Assembly: GCF_002300165.1 (NCBI RefSeq)
Contig: NZ_MLCE01000012.1
Coordinates: forward strand, 186,001-250,000
Source: Streptomyces sp. Tue6028
GTDB lineage: Bacteria > Actinomycetota > Actinomycetes > Streptomycetales > Streptomycetaceae
Direction: 5' to 3'
Length of the DNA: 64,000 bases
In this document: positions 17,482 to 25,900 of the stretch, piece by piece
Layout of the letters: every line of letters starts with the position of its first letter
Numbering within the stretch: the stretch's first letter is position 1
Program-made: the position numbers and the translations under genes
Notes under the pieces: generated by a model
Database searches by the model: none
What the model saw: the letters and a program-made list of their open reading frames with translations, nothing else
What the model was told of the DNA's origin: nothing

Positions 17482-18501
17482 TCAGGCCCCCACCCGGATG
17501 ACGACCTTGCCGAAAGCCGCCGCGCTCTCGTAGTGGCGGAAGGCCTCGTGGACCTCGTCGAAGCCGAAGACGCGGTCGATGACCGGGCGCGTCCCGTGCA
17601 GCGTCAGCGCCCGGTTCATGGACTCGAAGTGCGCTCGACTGCCGACGAACACCCGGCGGATCGTCGCCAGACTCGCCGCGTACGCCGCATTGGAGATCTC
17701 GATGCCCGGCCTGCGCGGGGCGCCGGTGATCAGGAGCACGATCTGGCCGTAGAGCGCGGCGGCGCGCATCGACTGCTCGATGGTGTCGGGGCCGTTCGTC
17801 TCGACGACTAGGTCCGCACCGCGACCGCCGGTCAACTCCTTCACCGTCAACCCCCATTCGGGGCTCTCCGCGTAGTTGACTACGTGGTCCGCGCCGAGCG
17901 CCTTGAGACGGTCGGCCTTCGCGGCGCTCGACGTCGTCGCGATGACCTCGGCGCCCAGCATCTTGGCGAACTGCACTACGAACAGGGACAGTGCGCCGGC
18001 GCCCAGGGTGAGCACGGTCTGGCCGGGGGCCAGGGGCTCGCCGCCCGTCAGGGAGTGCCAGGCGGTGACTCCGGCACAGGGCAGGCAGGCCGCTTCCTCC
18101 CAGGTCAGGTGGTCCGGGACGCGTACAGCGGCCTCCTGGTCGAGGGCGGTGTACTCGGTGAGCATGCCGTTCAGGGTGGCGCCCGGCTGGTCGAACTGGG
18201 TCGGAGTGATCCTTCCGTCGCGCCAGTTGGGGAAATACGTGCCCGCCACCCGGTCGCCGACCGCGAACCGGGTCACCTCCCCTCCCACCGCGACGACTTC
18301 GCCTGCCCCGTCGCTCACCGGGATCACATCCGGCACGGCCTTCAGCGGGTAGGTCCCCTTCATGAGCAGGAGATCGCGCTTGTTGAGGGAGACGGCCCGG
18401 ACACGGACAAGGATTTCGCGCGGGCCGGGCTCCGGGCAGTCGGTTTCGCGCGGGACGATGCCGTCGAGGGTGCCGAGCGTTTCGAGGTGGTAGGCGCGCA
18501 T
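17482..18501 (-). CDS. Zinc-independent quinone oxidoreductase-like MDR dehydrogenase
   Basis: Starting at ATG 18501 behind GGGAGCGG, the protein has 339 residues. The GroES-like N-domain has VSLNKRDLLLMKGTYPLKAVPDVIPV and lacks the catalytic and structural zinc cysteines of alcohol dehydrogenases. The Rossmann domain holds LGAGALSLFVVQFAKMLGAEVIATTSS and thus should bind NAD(P)H. It fits the quinone oxidoreductase/enoyl reductase branch of the MDR family. It is transcribed divergently from an XRE regulator 181 bases away, which probably controls it. Degenerate copies of its own 3' end lie directly downstream. Confidence 0.85.
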   Translation of the reverse strand: MRAYHLETLGTLDGIVPRETDCPEPGPREILVRVRAVSLNKRDLLLMKGTYPLKAVPDVIPVSDGAGEVVAVGGEVTRFAVGDRVAGTYFPNWRDGRITPTQFDQPGATLNGMLTEYTALDQEAAVRVPDHLTWEEAACLPCAGVTAWHSLTGGEPLAPGQTVLTLGAGALSLFVVQFAKMLGAEVIATTSSAAKADRLKALGADHVVNYAESPEWGLTVKELTGGRGADLVVETNGPDTIEQSMRAAALYGQIVLLITGAPRRPGIEISNAAYAASLATIRRVFVGSRAHFESMNRALTLHGTRPVIDRVFGFDEVHEAFRHYESAAAFGKVVIRVGA

Positions 18502-18525
18502 GTCCGCTCCCTGAGGTCTGCTCTG

Positions 18526-18537
18526 TGGATGCATCCA
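18526..18537. promoter_or_regulatory. 12-base perfect palindrome in the divergent promoter region
   Basis: TGGATGCATCCA is a perfect palindrome 24 bases upstream of the oxidoreductase start, inside the region shared with the divergent XRE regulator. It is a candidate binding site for that regulator. A second, weaker candidate is the GTACCCGTGACGTAC stretch at about 18658-18672. Confidence 0.45.
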
Positions 18538-18682
18538 TGCTGATCGCACGGGGTACGTCGCTCAATTCCCGGCAAGGTATGACAGCCCGCCGGGACGGCG
18601 AGGTCGTAGGGACGGCTGTCGTCGTGAAGAGCGCCACGTCGCAGAAACCGCGATGTCGTACCCGTGACGTACAACTGGTCCC

Positions 18683-19483
18683 ATGACCACCAGCATCTCC
18701 ACCGAGCCCCCTCCCTTCGCCCGGGAGCTGTTGCGCTGGCGCACCGCGCGTCGGGTCAGTCAGCTGGAGCTCGCCTCGCGGGCGGGGACGACGCAGCGGT
18801 ACGTCAGTTTCATCGAGCGTGGGCGTTCGGTGCCCGGCAGAGAGATCGTGATCAGGCTCGCCGAGTCGCTGGAGCTGACGCTGCGGGAGCGCAACTCATT
18901 GCTTCTGGCGGCCGGTTACGCGCCGGCGTTCGCCGAGTCTCCGCTCGACGCGGTCGCGCTGAAGCCCGTACGGGAGGCGCTGGACAGCATTCTCGAAGGG
19001 CATCTGCCCTATCCGGCCGTGGTGGCGGGGCCACGGGGTGAACTCGTCGCGGCCAACGAGGCGTTCGACGTTCTCACCGAGGGCGTCGCCCCGGAACTGC
19101 TCGCACCGCCCGTCAATGTTCTACGGCTCGCGCTGCATCCGAGCGGGATGGCGTCACGGGTGGTGAACCTGGACGCGTGGGGGCAGCACATCGTGGAGAA
19201 CCTGCGGGCCCGGGCCGCCCGCAGCCCTGATCCCCTGCTCGACGCGCTGGCCGAGGAACTGACGGAGTACGTACCGGCCAGCGCGCCCGGCGCGGACTAC
19301 CTCGGCTTCGCCGTACCGCTGCGACTGCGCTGCGCGGAGGGCGAGTTGAGACTGCTCACCACGCTGACGTCGTTCGCGACGGCGGTGGACGTCACGCTCG
19401 CCGAGCTCCACCTGGAGGCGTTCCTCCCGGCGGACCGGGAGACGGCGGAGATCCTGCGGAAGCGGGCCGCGCAGCGCACGTGA
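18683..19483 (+). CDS. XRE-family regulator with MmyB-like ligand-binding domain
   Basis: This protein has 266 residues. The N-terminal HTH (about 12-70) contains RRVSQLELASRAGTTQRYVS and FIERGRSVPGREIVIRLAE. From about residue 95 to the end the chain matches the MmyB-like PAS-type domain, with VVAGPRGELVAANEAFDVLT and PLRLRCAEGELRLLTTLTSF. Such regulators in Streptomyces commonly sit divergent from a single oxidoreductase gene and are thought to bind fatty-acid-like ligands. Here the partner is the quinone oxidoreductase. The end of the gene is followed by tandem repeats that copy its last codons. Confidence 0.88.
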   Translation: MTTSISTEPPPFARELLRWRTARRVSQLELASRAGTTQRYVSFIERGRSVPGREIVIRLAESLELTLRERNSLLLAAGYAPAFAESPLDAVALKPVREALDSILEGHLPYPAVVAGPRGELVAANEAFDVLTEGVAPELLAPPVNVLRLALHPSGMASRVVNLDAWGQHIVENLRARAARSPDPLLDALAEELTEYVPASAPGADYLGFAVPLRLRCAEGELRLLTTLTSFATAVDVTLAELHLEAFLPADRETAEILRKRAAQRT

Positions 19484-19590
19484 CCAGCACTCATGATCAG
19501 CGCACGTGATCAGCTCGCCCGACCAGCTCGTCTGATCGGCGCACATGCTCAGCACACGTGATCAGCACACGTGATCAGCGCAGGTGAGAC
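19484..19590. repeat. Tandem CACGTGATCAG-type repeats between convergent genes
   Basis: Degenerate units of about 13-16 bases built on CAGC(A/G)CACGTGATCAG fill the space between the XRE and RNase H genes and run into the end of the latter. The units repeat the last codons and stop of the XRE gene (CAGCGCACGTGA). They also echo the end of the RNase H gene read on the other strand (CTGCGCTGATCACGTG). No terminator hairpin is obvious, although the self-complementary CACGTG and TGATCA cores could pair. Confidence 0.7.
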
Positions 19591-21125
19591 GTGTCGTTGA
19601 ACAGCCGGACACTCGCGTTGCCGTCCGCGTAGTACGCCACCGCGGAGAGCGAGGCCGCGGACAGTTCCATGCGGAACAGGGACTCCGGCGGGGCGCCGAG
19701 GGCGAGGCGTACGAGGGTCTTGATCGGGGTGACGTGCGAGACGAGCAGGACGGTGCGGCCGGCGTACGAGGCGATCAGCTTGTCGCGGGTGGCGGCCATA
19801 CGACGGGCGGTCGCCGCGAAGCTCTCGCCGCCGCCGGTCGGTTCGGCCTTCGGTGAGGCGAGCCAGGCGTTCAGGTCGTCGGGGTAGCGCTCCCGCACCT
19901 CGCCGAACGTCAGCCCCTCCCAGGCACCGAAGTCCGTCTCGCGCAGCCCGTCCTCGATGACCACGTCGAGGCCGAGGCGGGCGGCGACGGCGCCCGCGGT
20001 CTCGCGGGTCCGGGTGAGCGGCGACGCCACGATCGCCTGGATCGTGCCGCGTGCGGCGAGCGCAGCGGCGACCCGTTCGGCCTGTTCACGGCCGACGTCC
20101 GACAGCGACGGGTCGCTGCCGCCGCTGCCCGAGAACCGCTTCTGCGGGGTCAGGAGGGTCTCGCCGTGGCGCAGCAGGACGAAGGTGGCGGGAGCGCCCA
20201 TGTCGGGGGCCGCGCCCCAGCCGACGGTCGGCGCCTTGCCCTCCGCGGGGGCGGCCGTGCCGGCCGTGCCTGTCGCCGCCGCCACGGTGCGTGCTGCGCG
20301 CCTGTCGGCCTCCGACGTCGCGGCGTCGCCGCCGGGCGGCCGGGCGCTTTCGGATGTCGTCGAGCCGCGGGTCGCCGGGGGCTGGGCGCGCAGTTCCCCG
20401 CGCCCCTGAAGGGGCGCTCCCGGAGCCGGTGCGGCAGAGGGTTCCGTGTCGCCGCCGGGAGGCGGGGCGGTGTCGGACGTCGTCGAGTCGCGGGTCCCTG
20501 TCGGCTGGGCGCGCCGTTCCTCGCGCCCCTGAAGGGGCGCTCCCGACGCCGGTGCGGCAGAGGGAGCCGTATGGTCCCGTGCGCCCGCGAGTGCCGCGCG
20601 GGCCCTCGCGGCGCCCGCCGCCGCGTCCCCGGGCGGGCCGGACGGCTCGGGCGGACCGGCCGTCGTCGTCCGCGCGTCCAGCTCCGCCGTCGACGCGGAC
20701 GGCGACCACTGCTCCCCGCGCTTGCCCGCGTCCATCGCCTCGTTGGCCAGCCGGTCCGCGTGCTTGTTGCGCTCCCGGGGGATCCACTCGTACGTCACCT
20801 GCGACGCCGGGAAGATCCGCGCCGCCTCGGCGGCCAGCGGCTTCATGTCCGGGTGCTTGATCTTCCAGCGTCCCGACATCTGCTCGACGACGAGTTTGGA
20901 GTCCATGCGAACCCGGACCGAGGCGGTCGGGTCCAGCTCGCGGGCCGCGCGCAGGCCCGCCACCAGACCCTTGTACTCGGCCACGTTGTTGGTGGCGATG
21001 CCGATGTACTCGGCGCGCTCCACCAGGGTCTGGCCCGTGGCCGCGTCGGCGACCACGGAGCCGTAGCCCGCGGGCCCCGGGTTGCCCCGGGAACCGCCGT
21101 CGGCCTCGACGATGAACTCCCGCAC
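19575..21125 (-). CDS. Bifunctional RNase HI / histidine acid phosphatase
   Basis: This 516-residue fusion has an N-terminal RNase HI domain (residues 1-135). Catalytic acids appear in EADGGSRGNPG, NVAEYKGL and RMDSKLV, followed by WIPRERNKHADRLANEAMD. The C-terminal phosphoglycerate-mutase-type domain (about 310-516) has the RHGE motif in FVLLRHGETLLTP and the second histidine in LLVSHVTPIK. Actinobacterial homologues combine RNA/DNA hybrid cleavage with phosphatase activity, some of them alpha-ribazole phosphatase. The linker (about 140-305) is unusually long because of a 41-residue tandem duplication built on a repeated palindrome. It is followed 12 bases upstream on the same strand by the zinc-ribbon gene, so it ends a three-gene operon. 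Confidence 0.92.
   Translation of the reverse strand: MREFIVEADGGSRGNPGPAGYGSVVADAATGQTLVERAEYIGIATNNVAEYKGLVAGLRAARELDPTASVRVRMDSKLVVEQMSGRWKIKHPDMKPLAAEAARIFPASQVTYEWIPRERNKHADRLANEAMDAGKRGEQWSPSASTAELDARTTTAGPPEPSGPPGDAAAGAARARAALAGARDHTAPSAAPASGAPLQGREERRAQPTGTRDSTTSDTAPPPGGDTEPSAAPAPGAPLQGRGELRAQPPATRGSTTSESARPPGGDAATSEADRRAARTVAAATGTAGTAAPAEGKAPTVGWGAAPDMGAPATFVLLRHGETLLTPQKRFSGSGGSDPSLSDVGREQAERVAAALAARGTIQAIVASPLTRTRETAGAVAARLGLDVVIEDGLRETDFGAWEGLTFGEVRERYPDDLNAWLASPKAEPTGGGESFAATARRMAATRDKLIASYAGRTVLLVSHVTPIKTLVRLALGAPPESLFRMELSAASLSAVAYYADGNASVRLFNDTSHLR
20329..20574. repeat. Two 123-base in-frame repeats inside the RNase H/phosphatase linker
   Basis: The palindrome GCGCCCCTGAAGGGGCGC begins at 20400 and again at 20523, an exact 123-base (41-codon) period. 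Flanking sequence, including GCGGCAGAGGG and the TCGTCGAG stretch, repeats as well. On the minus strand each unit reads CAGGGGCGCGGGGAACTGCG or a variant, which I recall as an abundant intergenic repeat of Streptomyces. Here it is translated as SGAPLQGREERRAQP and APGAPLQGRGELRAQP. Confidence 0.8.
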
Positions 21126-21137
21126 GCGCCAGGCCCC

Positions 21138-21881
21138 TTACAGGCCGGACTCGGAGGTGCGCACCAGGATGCGGCGGCAGTTCTCGCAGCGCAGCACGGT
21201 GTCCGGGGAGGCCGCCTTCACCTCGTTGACCTCGGTGATGTTGAGCTCCAGGCGGCAGCCCTCGCAGCGACGCTGGTAGAGCCGCGCGGCACCGATGCCG
21301 CCCTGCTGCTCGCGCAGCTTGTCGTAGAGCTTCAGCAGGTCGGCGGGGATGGTGCCGGCGATGACCTCGCGCTCCTTGGTCACCGAGGCCGACTCGCCGT
21401 CGAGCTGCTCGAAGGCCGCGTCCCGGCGGGCGGTCGCGTCGTCGATCTTCTGCTGCACGGAGGAGACGCGGCCGGTCAGCTCGGCCACCCGCTCCTGGGC
21501 GGACTCACGGCGCTCCATGACCTCCAGGACGACGTCCTCGAGGTCGCCCTGGCGCTTGGCGAGGGAGGTGATCTCGCGCTGGAGGTTCTCCAGGTCCTTC
21601 GGGGAGGTGACGGCACCCGAGTCGAGGCGCTGCTGGTCGCGGGTCGCGCGCTGGCGCACCTGGTCGACGTCCTGCTCGGCCTTGGTCTGCTCGCGGGCGC
21701 AGTCGCTCTCCTCGGTCTGCGCGGCGACGAGCAGGTCGCGCAGCTGCGTGAGGTCCTTGTTCAACGAGTCGATCTCGGCGTGCTCGGGCAGCGACCTCCG
21801 CTTGTGCGCGAGCTGCTGCAGGCGTACGTCGAGGGCCTGGACGTCGAGAAGTCGGATCTGGTCGGCGGGCGCGGCGTTCAG
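21138..21881 (-). CDS. Zinc-ribbon coiled-coil protein (C4-type)
   Basis: The product has 247 residues: a long coiled coil (about 15-180, with heptads such as LQREITSLAKRQGDLEDVVL) and a C-terminal zinc ribbon with CEGCRLELN and CENCRRILV as the two CxxC pairs. The family is conserved next to Nif3 and RNase H genes in actinobacteria, with no settled function. The likely start is CTG at 21881: AGGAG lies seven bases upstream, and the CTG overlaps the Nif3 stop as CTGA, so translation is coupled. The first ATG within this frame would remove a conserved part. Confidence 0.85.
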   Translation of the reverse strand: MNAAPADQIRLLDVQALDVRLQQLAHKRRSLPEHAEIDSLNKDLTQLRDLLVAAQTEESDCAREQTKAEQDVDQVRQRATRDQQRLDSGAVTSPKDLENLQREITSLAKRQGDLEDVVLEVMERRESAQERVAELTGRVSSVQQKIDDATARRDAAFEQLDGESASVTKEREVIAGTIPADLLKLYDKLREQQGGIGAARLYQRRCEGCRLELNITEVNEVKAASPDTVLRCENCRRILVRTSESGL

Positions 21882-22729
21882 TTGGGGGCTCCTGATGTGT
21901 CGGTGTGAGAGGCCGCGTGGGCGGTCCAGGGGTCGGTGACCGTTTTGGAGACGTGGACGCGAAGTCCCCATCCGTGCCGGTCGGAGATCTCGTCGAGCTG
22001 GGCGGCGGCCAGCTCGCACCAGGGCCACTCGGTGGCCCAGTGCGCCGCGTCGAGCAGCGCGAGAGGACTGTGGGCGCGGGCCTCGGACACCGGGTGGTGG
22101 CGCAGGTCCGCGGTGAGGAAGGCGTCCACGCCTGCGGCGCGCACGTCGTCGAAGAGGCTGTCGCCCGAGCCGCCGCTGACCGCGACGGTCCGTACGAGTG
22201 CCTCGGGGTCGCCGGCGACGCGGATGCCCTGCGCGGTGGCGGGCAGCCGCTCGGCGACGCGCGCGGCGAGGTCGCGGACGGTCAGCGGATGGTCCAGCTC
22301 GCAGACGCGGCCGAGGCCACGGCGGCCCTCCGGGTCGGCGGGGTCCGGCACGAGGGGCCGTACGACCCGCAGGTCCAGCGCGCCGGCGAGGGCGTCCGAG
22401 ACGCCGGGGTCGGCGCGGTCCGCGTTGGTGTGGGCCACGTGCAGCGCGACGTCGTTCTTGATCAGGGTGTGGACGACCCGGCCCTTGAAGGTGCCGGCCG
22501 CGACCGTCGTCGTACCGCGGAGGTAGAGCGGGTGGTGGGTGACGAGCAGGTCGGCGCCCAGCTTCACCGCCTCGTCGACGATGTCCTGGACCGGGTCGAC
22601 GGCGAACAGCACGCGCGTGACCTCCTGGTCGGGGTCGCCGCAGACGGTGCCGACCGCGTCCCACCCCTCGGCCCTCTCGGGGGGCCAGAGAGCGTCGAGC
22701 GCGGCGATGACTTCAGACAGACGGGGCAC
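21878..22729 (-). CDS. Nif3-like dinuclear metal-centre protein
   Basis: From GTG 22729 the product has 283 residues. It shows the Nif3 (DUF34) pattern: PRLSEVIAALDALWPPERAEGWDAVG, LLVTHHPLYLRG with paired metal-binding histidines, HVAHTNADRADPGVSDALA, and near the end FLTADLRHHPVSEA. Nif3 proteins form hexamers with two metal ions per subunit and are proposed GTP cyclohydrolase-like or metal-chaperone enzymes. The frame extends further upstream, but that part is low-complexity. The stop overlaps the CTG start of the zinc-ribbon gene. Confidence 0.88.
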   Translation of the reverse strand: MPRLSEVIAALDALWPPERAEGWDAVGTVCGDPDQEVTRVLFAVDPVQDIVDEAVKLGADLLVTHHPLYLRGTTTVAAGTFKGRVVHTLIKNDVALHVAHTNADRADPGVSDALAGALDLRVVRPLVPDPADPEGRRGLGRVCELDHPLTVRDLAARVAERLPATAQGIRVAGDPEALVRTVAVSGGSGDSLFDDVRAAGVDAFLTADLRHHPVSEARAHSPLALLDAAHWATEWPWCELAAAQLDEISDRHGWGLRVHVSKTVTDPWTAHAASHTDTSGAPN

Positions 22730-22972
22730 GGGGAAAAGGCTACCTGCCCCGTGTCCGTACCCGGCCTGCCGCGGGCCACTCGACCAGGGGCCCGGCGGCG
22801 CGCGGCTCCCGGCGCGCGCGGTCCGCCCCGTCTCCTGACCACCGTTCAGCACACCCGCCCCCGTTTCCTCAGGCGAATCCCGACATGGCCACCCTTATGT
22901 GTGAAGCGGCAGCTCGTCGGTCCCACGTCTGTGCGTGCGAAAACTAGCTTCGTCGCCGGAGGTGACCGAACG

Positions 22973-25852
22973 ATGACGGCCTGTGCGACGGAGCCCGGGG
23001 CGGAGAACGCGTCGGGGCTCGTGCCGGAGGACCCCGCGGGGCTCGTACCGGACCACGCGACGACACCGCTCGCGGCGGATCACCCGGCGGGGACGGCGGC
23101 GGAGTTCGTGCCGGACCGCTCCGCGGGGGCGCCGGCGGAGACCGCGGCGCCGGCGCCCGCGGCACCGCTGCCCGCGACGGACCGCTCGGCGGGGAGCGCA
23201 CCGGGCACCGCGCCGGAGCCCACCGCGGGCCTCACGCCCGACAGCGCGCCGGGGGTCGCCCCGGGCCGCGCCGTGAACGCCACGGCGGGGAACGCGCCGC
23301 GCTACGCGGTCGAGCCCGCTGCGGTCCGCACGGCGGAGAGCGCGGCCGCGCGTACGGCCTGGATCGCGGCGGCCCCTGTCCCGGGGAGCGCGGAGGGGAA
23401 CGCGTCCGACCGCGCCGCGGGTGACGTGCGGGGCAGCACGACGGGGGTTGCGGCGGACCGCACCGCGGGCGGCGCCGCAGGGCGCGCGACGAGGAGCGCT
23501 CCCGAACGCACCGTGGGCTTCGGGACGCGGAGCACGACCTGGGTCGCGGTGAACCACGACGTGAGCCCCGGCGCGGTGAGCACGACGGACCCCTCCCCGG
23601 GTGCCCCGGCGGGGAGCGCGCTCGACCGCGCCGTACGGATCGCGCGGGAGAGCGCGACCGGGACCCCGGCCGACCCCGCCGTCGAGGTCGCGACAGCCGG
23701 CACGAGCTGGACCACGACGAACCCCACCGCCGGTGACGCGACGGACACCGCGACCTGGACGATGGCGAACCCCGCCGTCGGCGCCGAGACAGACAGCGCA
23801 CCCCGGAACGTGCCCGGCCCTGCCGTCGACACCGCGACAGCCAGCACGAACTGGACCGCGCCCGGCCCGACCGTCGACGTCGCGACGGACACCGCGACCT
23901 GGACCACGGCGCACCCCGCCGTCGGTGCAGAAACGAACAGCGCGACCTGGGCCATGGCGGACCCCGCCGTCGGCATCGCGGCGGGGAATCCGCCCGGAGG
24001 CGCGGGCGACGGCGCGTGGGGGCGCGCGCCGGGGATCGTGGCCGACCGCACCACGGGCGTCGTCGTCCGGAGCGCCGGCGGACGCGCCGCCGACGTCCCG
24101 CTGCAGCGCGCGGCCGACGGCGTGTGGGTCGTCGCGGCGAACGGCGCGACCGACGCTGCCGTCGGCACCACGCGGGACAGCCGCGCCGAGCTCGCCGCCG
24201 GCGGCACTGCGGGCGGCGGCGCGTGGGGTAGCGGCGCGGCGGACCGCGCTGCACCAGCCGTGGGGAGCGCGGCGGCCCCCGCCGTCGGCGCCCCGCGGGA
24301 GCGCGCGAGCCGGGGCACGGCCGGCCACGCCGGAGAAGCGGGTGGCCAGGTCCGCGACGGGGCGGTCGGGGACGCAGGTGGCCAGGTCCGGATCGGGGAC
24401 GCGCGTGGCCAAGTCCAGGACAGGTCGGCCACGGACGCGCGTGGCCAGATCCGGCACGGGGCGGTCGGGGACGCAGGTGGCCAGGCCTGGATCGGGGACG
24501 CGCGTGGCCAAGTCCAGGACAGGTCGGCCACGGACGCGCGTGGCCAGATCCGGCACGGGGCGGTCGGGGACGCAGGTGGCCAGGCCCGGATCGGGGACGC
24601 GCGTGGCCAAGTCCAGGACAGGTCGGCCACGGACGCGCGTGGCCAGGTCCGCGACGGGGCGGTCGGGACCGACGTGGAGGCGGTGGGTATGGACGAGGGC
24701 GCGTGGGCCGCGGGGCCCGGGTGTGTGATCGCCGCCGACGGCACGTACGCCGCGCGGCTCGCCCTCGACGGCGCGTCCTGGTACCCGGAGCGCTGGACGC
24801 TGGACGGGCCCGAGCCGTACGCCGTGCCGCTCCCGGTCAACCAGCCGGAGGAGCCCGGCACGGAGGTGCAGCCGCTGTCCGACGGACGGGTGCTGATCCA
24901 CCGGGTCGTGGACGGTCGGCACACCTTCTCGCTGCTGTACCCGACGGGGCCGGGCACCGGCGAACTGCCGCTCGGCGCCGTCGAGTGCCCCGACCGCGAG
25001 ACCCGGCTGCGGCTGCTGCCGCCCGCGCCGGGCGGGGAGCGCGCGTACGCCCTCGCCGTCGGCCGCGGCTCCACGACGGTGTGGCTGGTGGCGGGCGGCG
25101 CGTTCGGCCCCGAGCACGTCGCCGAGGTGCCGGGCCACTGCTCGGGCGGCGTCTGGCTGGACCGCACCGGCCGGCTGCTCGCCCTGGACCGGTTCCAGGA
25201 CGGCCGCACCAAGTCGGTGGTCGTCGACCTGGAGCGCGGCGGCGAGATGTCCCCGCTCCTGCAGATCACCGAGCGCAGCAACGACCGTCTGCTCCTCGCG
25301 GACGCCGACAGCGGGCTCCTGCTCATCCGCTCCGACGCGCCGTCGCCGGGCCACGACCGCCTCGGCTGGGGCGTCCTCGGCAGCACCCTCCCGGTCCGCT
25401 TCCCGGACTGCCTGCGTGCGCCGGAACACACCGTCACACCCTTCGCGATCCAGCCCGGCCAGGTACTCACCCCCGAGACCTGCGCGGTGGCCCTGCGCAT
25501 CGACGGCCCGGCCGGCACCTGGCTGGGCATCTGGCGCCCCGCCGAACGCCATGTCCACCAACTCCCCGCGCCGGCGGGATGGCTGGCGGGCACCGGACTG
25601 TGGACCAAAGAGGGGGTGCTCCAACTGCCGTACGCGACGGGTGCGGTGCGGTGCGGCGTGGCCCGGGTGGGAGCGCCCGCGGGGACGGGGGAAGGGGATG
25701 GGGGTCCTGACCGGGACGCCGTTCAGGACCCCGCCCCGCCCGTCGCCGCCCGTCCCGTCCCCCTCCAGCAGGCGCCCCTGAAGGGCCGGGTGGTACGTCA
25801 GGTCGCCCCGGTGCCGTCACCCGCCGACACCTCTGTGGTGACGGCCGGTTAG
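22973..25852 (+). CDS. Large protein: repeat-expanded N-terminus plus conserved beta-rich C-terminal domain
   Basis: ATG 22973 sits eight bases behind GGAGGTGACC and opens a 959-residue frame with high GC at third positions throughout. Residues 1-570 are an Ala/Thr/Gly-rich, compositionally extreme segment. It includes about 12-residue units such as TDTATWTMANPAVGAE and, at about 457-565, a 33-residue tandem repeat. Residues 573-959 are globular and look beta-propeller-like: WYPERWTLDGPEPYAVPLP, LSDGRVLIHRVVDGRH, WLDRTGRLLALDRFQDG. No signal peptide is visible. A second in-frame ATG at 24689 has its own GGAGG eight bases upstream and would yield only the globular 387 residues, which is nearer to the size I expect for homologues. 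The function is unknown. Confidence 0.7.
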   Translation: MTACATEPGAENASGLVPEDPAGLVPDHATTPLAADHPAGTAAEFVPDRSAGAPAETAAPAPAAPLPATDRSAGSAPGTAPEPTAGLTPDSAPGVAPGRAVNATAGNAPRYAVEPAAVRTAESAAARTAWIAAAPVPGSAEGNASDRAAGDVRGSTTGVAADRTAGGAAGRATRSAPERTVGFGTRSTTWVAVNHDVSPGAVSTTDPSPGAPAGSALDRAVRIARESATGTPADPAVEVATAGTSWTTTNPTAGDATDTATWTMANPAVGAETDSAPRNVPGPAVDTATASTNWTAPGPTVDVATDTATWTTAHPAVGAETNSATWAMADPAVGIAAGNPPGGAGDGAWGRAPGIVADRTTGVVVRSAGGRAADVPLQRAADGVWVVAANGATDAAVGTTRDSRAELAAGGTAGGGAWGSGAADRAAPAVGSAAAPAVGAPRERASRGTAGHAGEAGGQVRDGAVGDAGGQVRIGDARGQVQDRSATDARGQIRHGAVGDAGGQAWIGDARGQVQDRSATDARGQIRHGAVGDAGGQARIGDARGQVQDRSATDARGQVRDGAVGTDVEAVGMDEGAWAAGPGCVIAADGTYAARLALDGASWYPERWTLDGPEPYAVPLPVNQPEEPGTEVQPLSDGRVLIHRVVDGRHTFSLLYPTGPGTGELPLGAVECPDRETRLRLLPPAPGGERAYALAVGRGSTTVWLVAGGAFGPEHVAEVPGHCSGGVWLDRTGRLLALDRFQDGRTKSVVVDLERGGEMSPLLQITERSNDRLLLADADSGLLLIRSDAPSPGHDRLGWGVLGSTLPVRFPDCLRAPEHTVTPFAIQPGQVLTPETCAVALRIDGPAGTWLGIWRPAERHVHQLPAPAGWLAGTGLWTKEGVLQLPYATGAVRCGVARVGAPAGTGEGDGGPDRDAVQDPAPPVAARPVPLQQAPLKGRVVRQVAPVPSPADTSVVTAG
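24342..24670. repeat. 99-base tandem repeat, three copies plus a partial, in frame
   Basis: GTGGCCAG(A/G)TCCG blocks begin at 24342, 24441, 24540 and 24639, an exact 99-base period with very few mismatches. Each unit encodes 33 residues containing GDARGQVQDRSATDARGQ. The array sits just before the globular domain of the large protein. Because the period is a multiple of three, copy-number change would leave the frame open. Confidence 0.9.
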
Positions 25853-25900
25853 AATCCCCCGGCTGCACAGAAGGATCTTGCATACGGGGTGAACACACAG

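Noticed and set aside
24342..24670. CRISPR-like periodic repeat
   Set aside because: The 99-base units are contiguous, in frame and without unique spacers, and no cas gene is nearby.
22895..25624. Long minus-strand open frames of 700-900 codons opposite the large repeat protein
   Set aside because: They mirror the GC-rich repeat region, have composition unlike real proteins (runs of Arg/Pro/Ala), poor third-position GC and no ribosome site.
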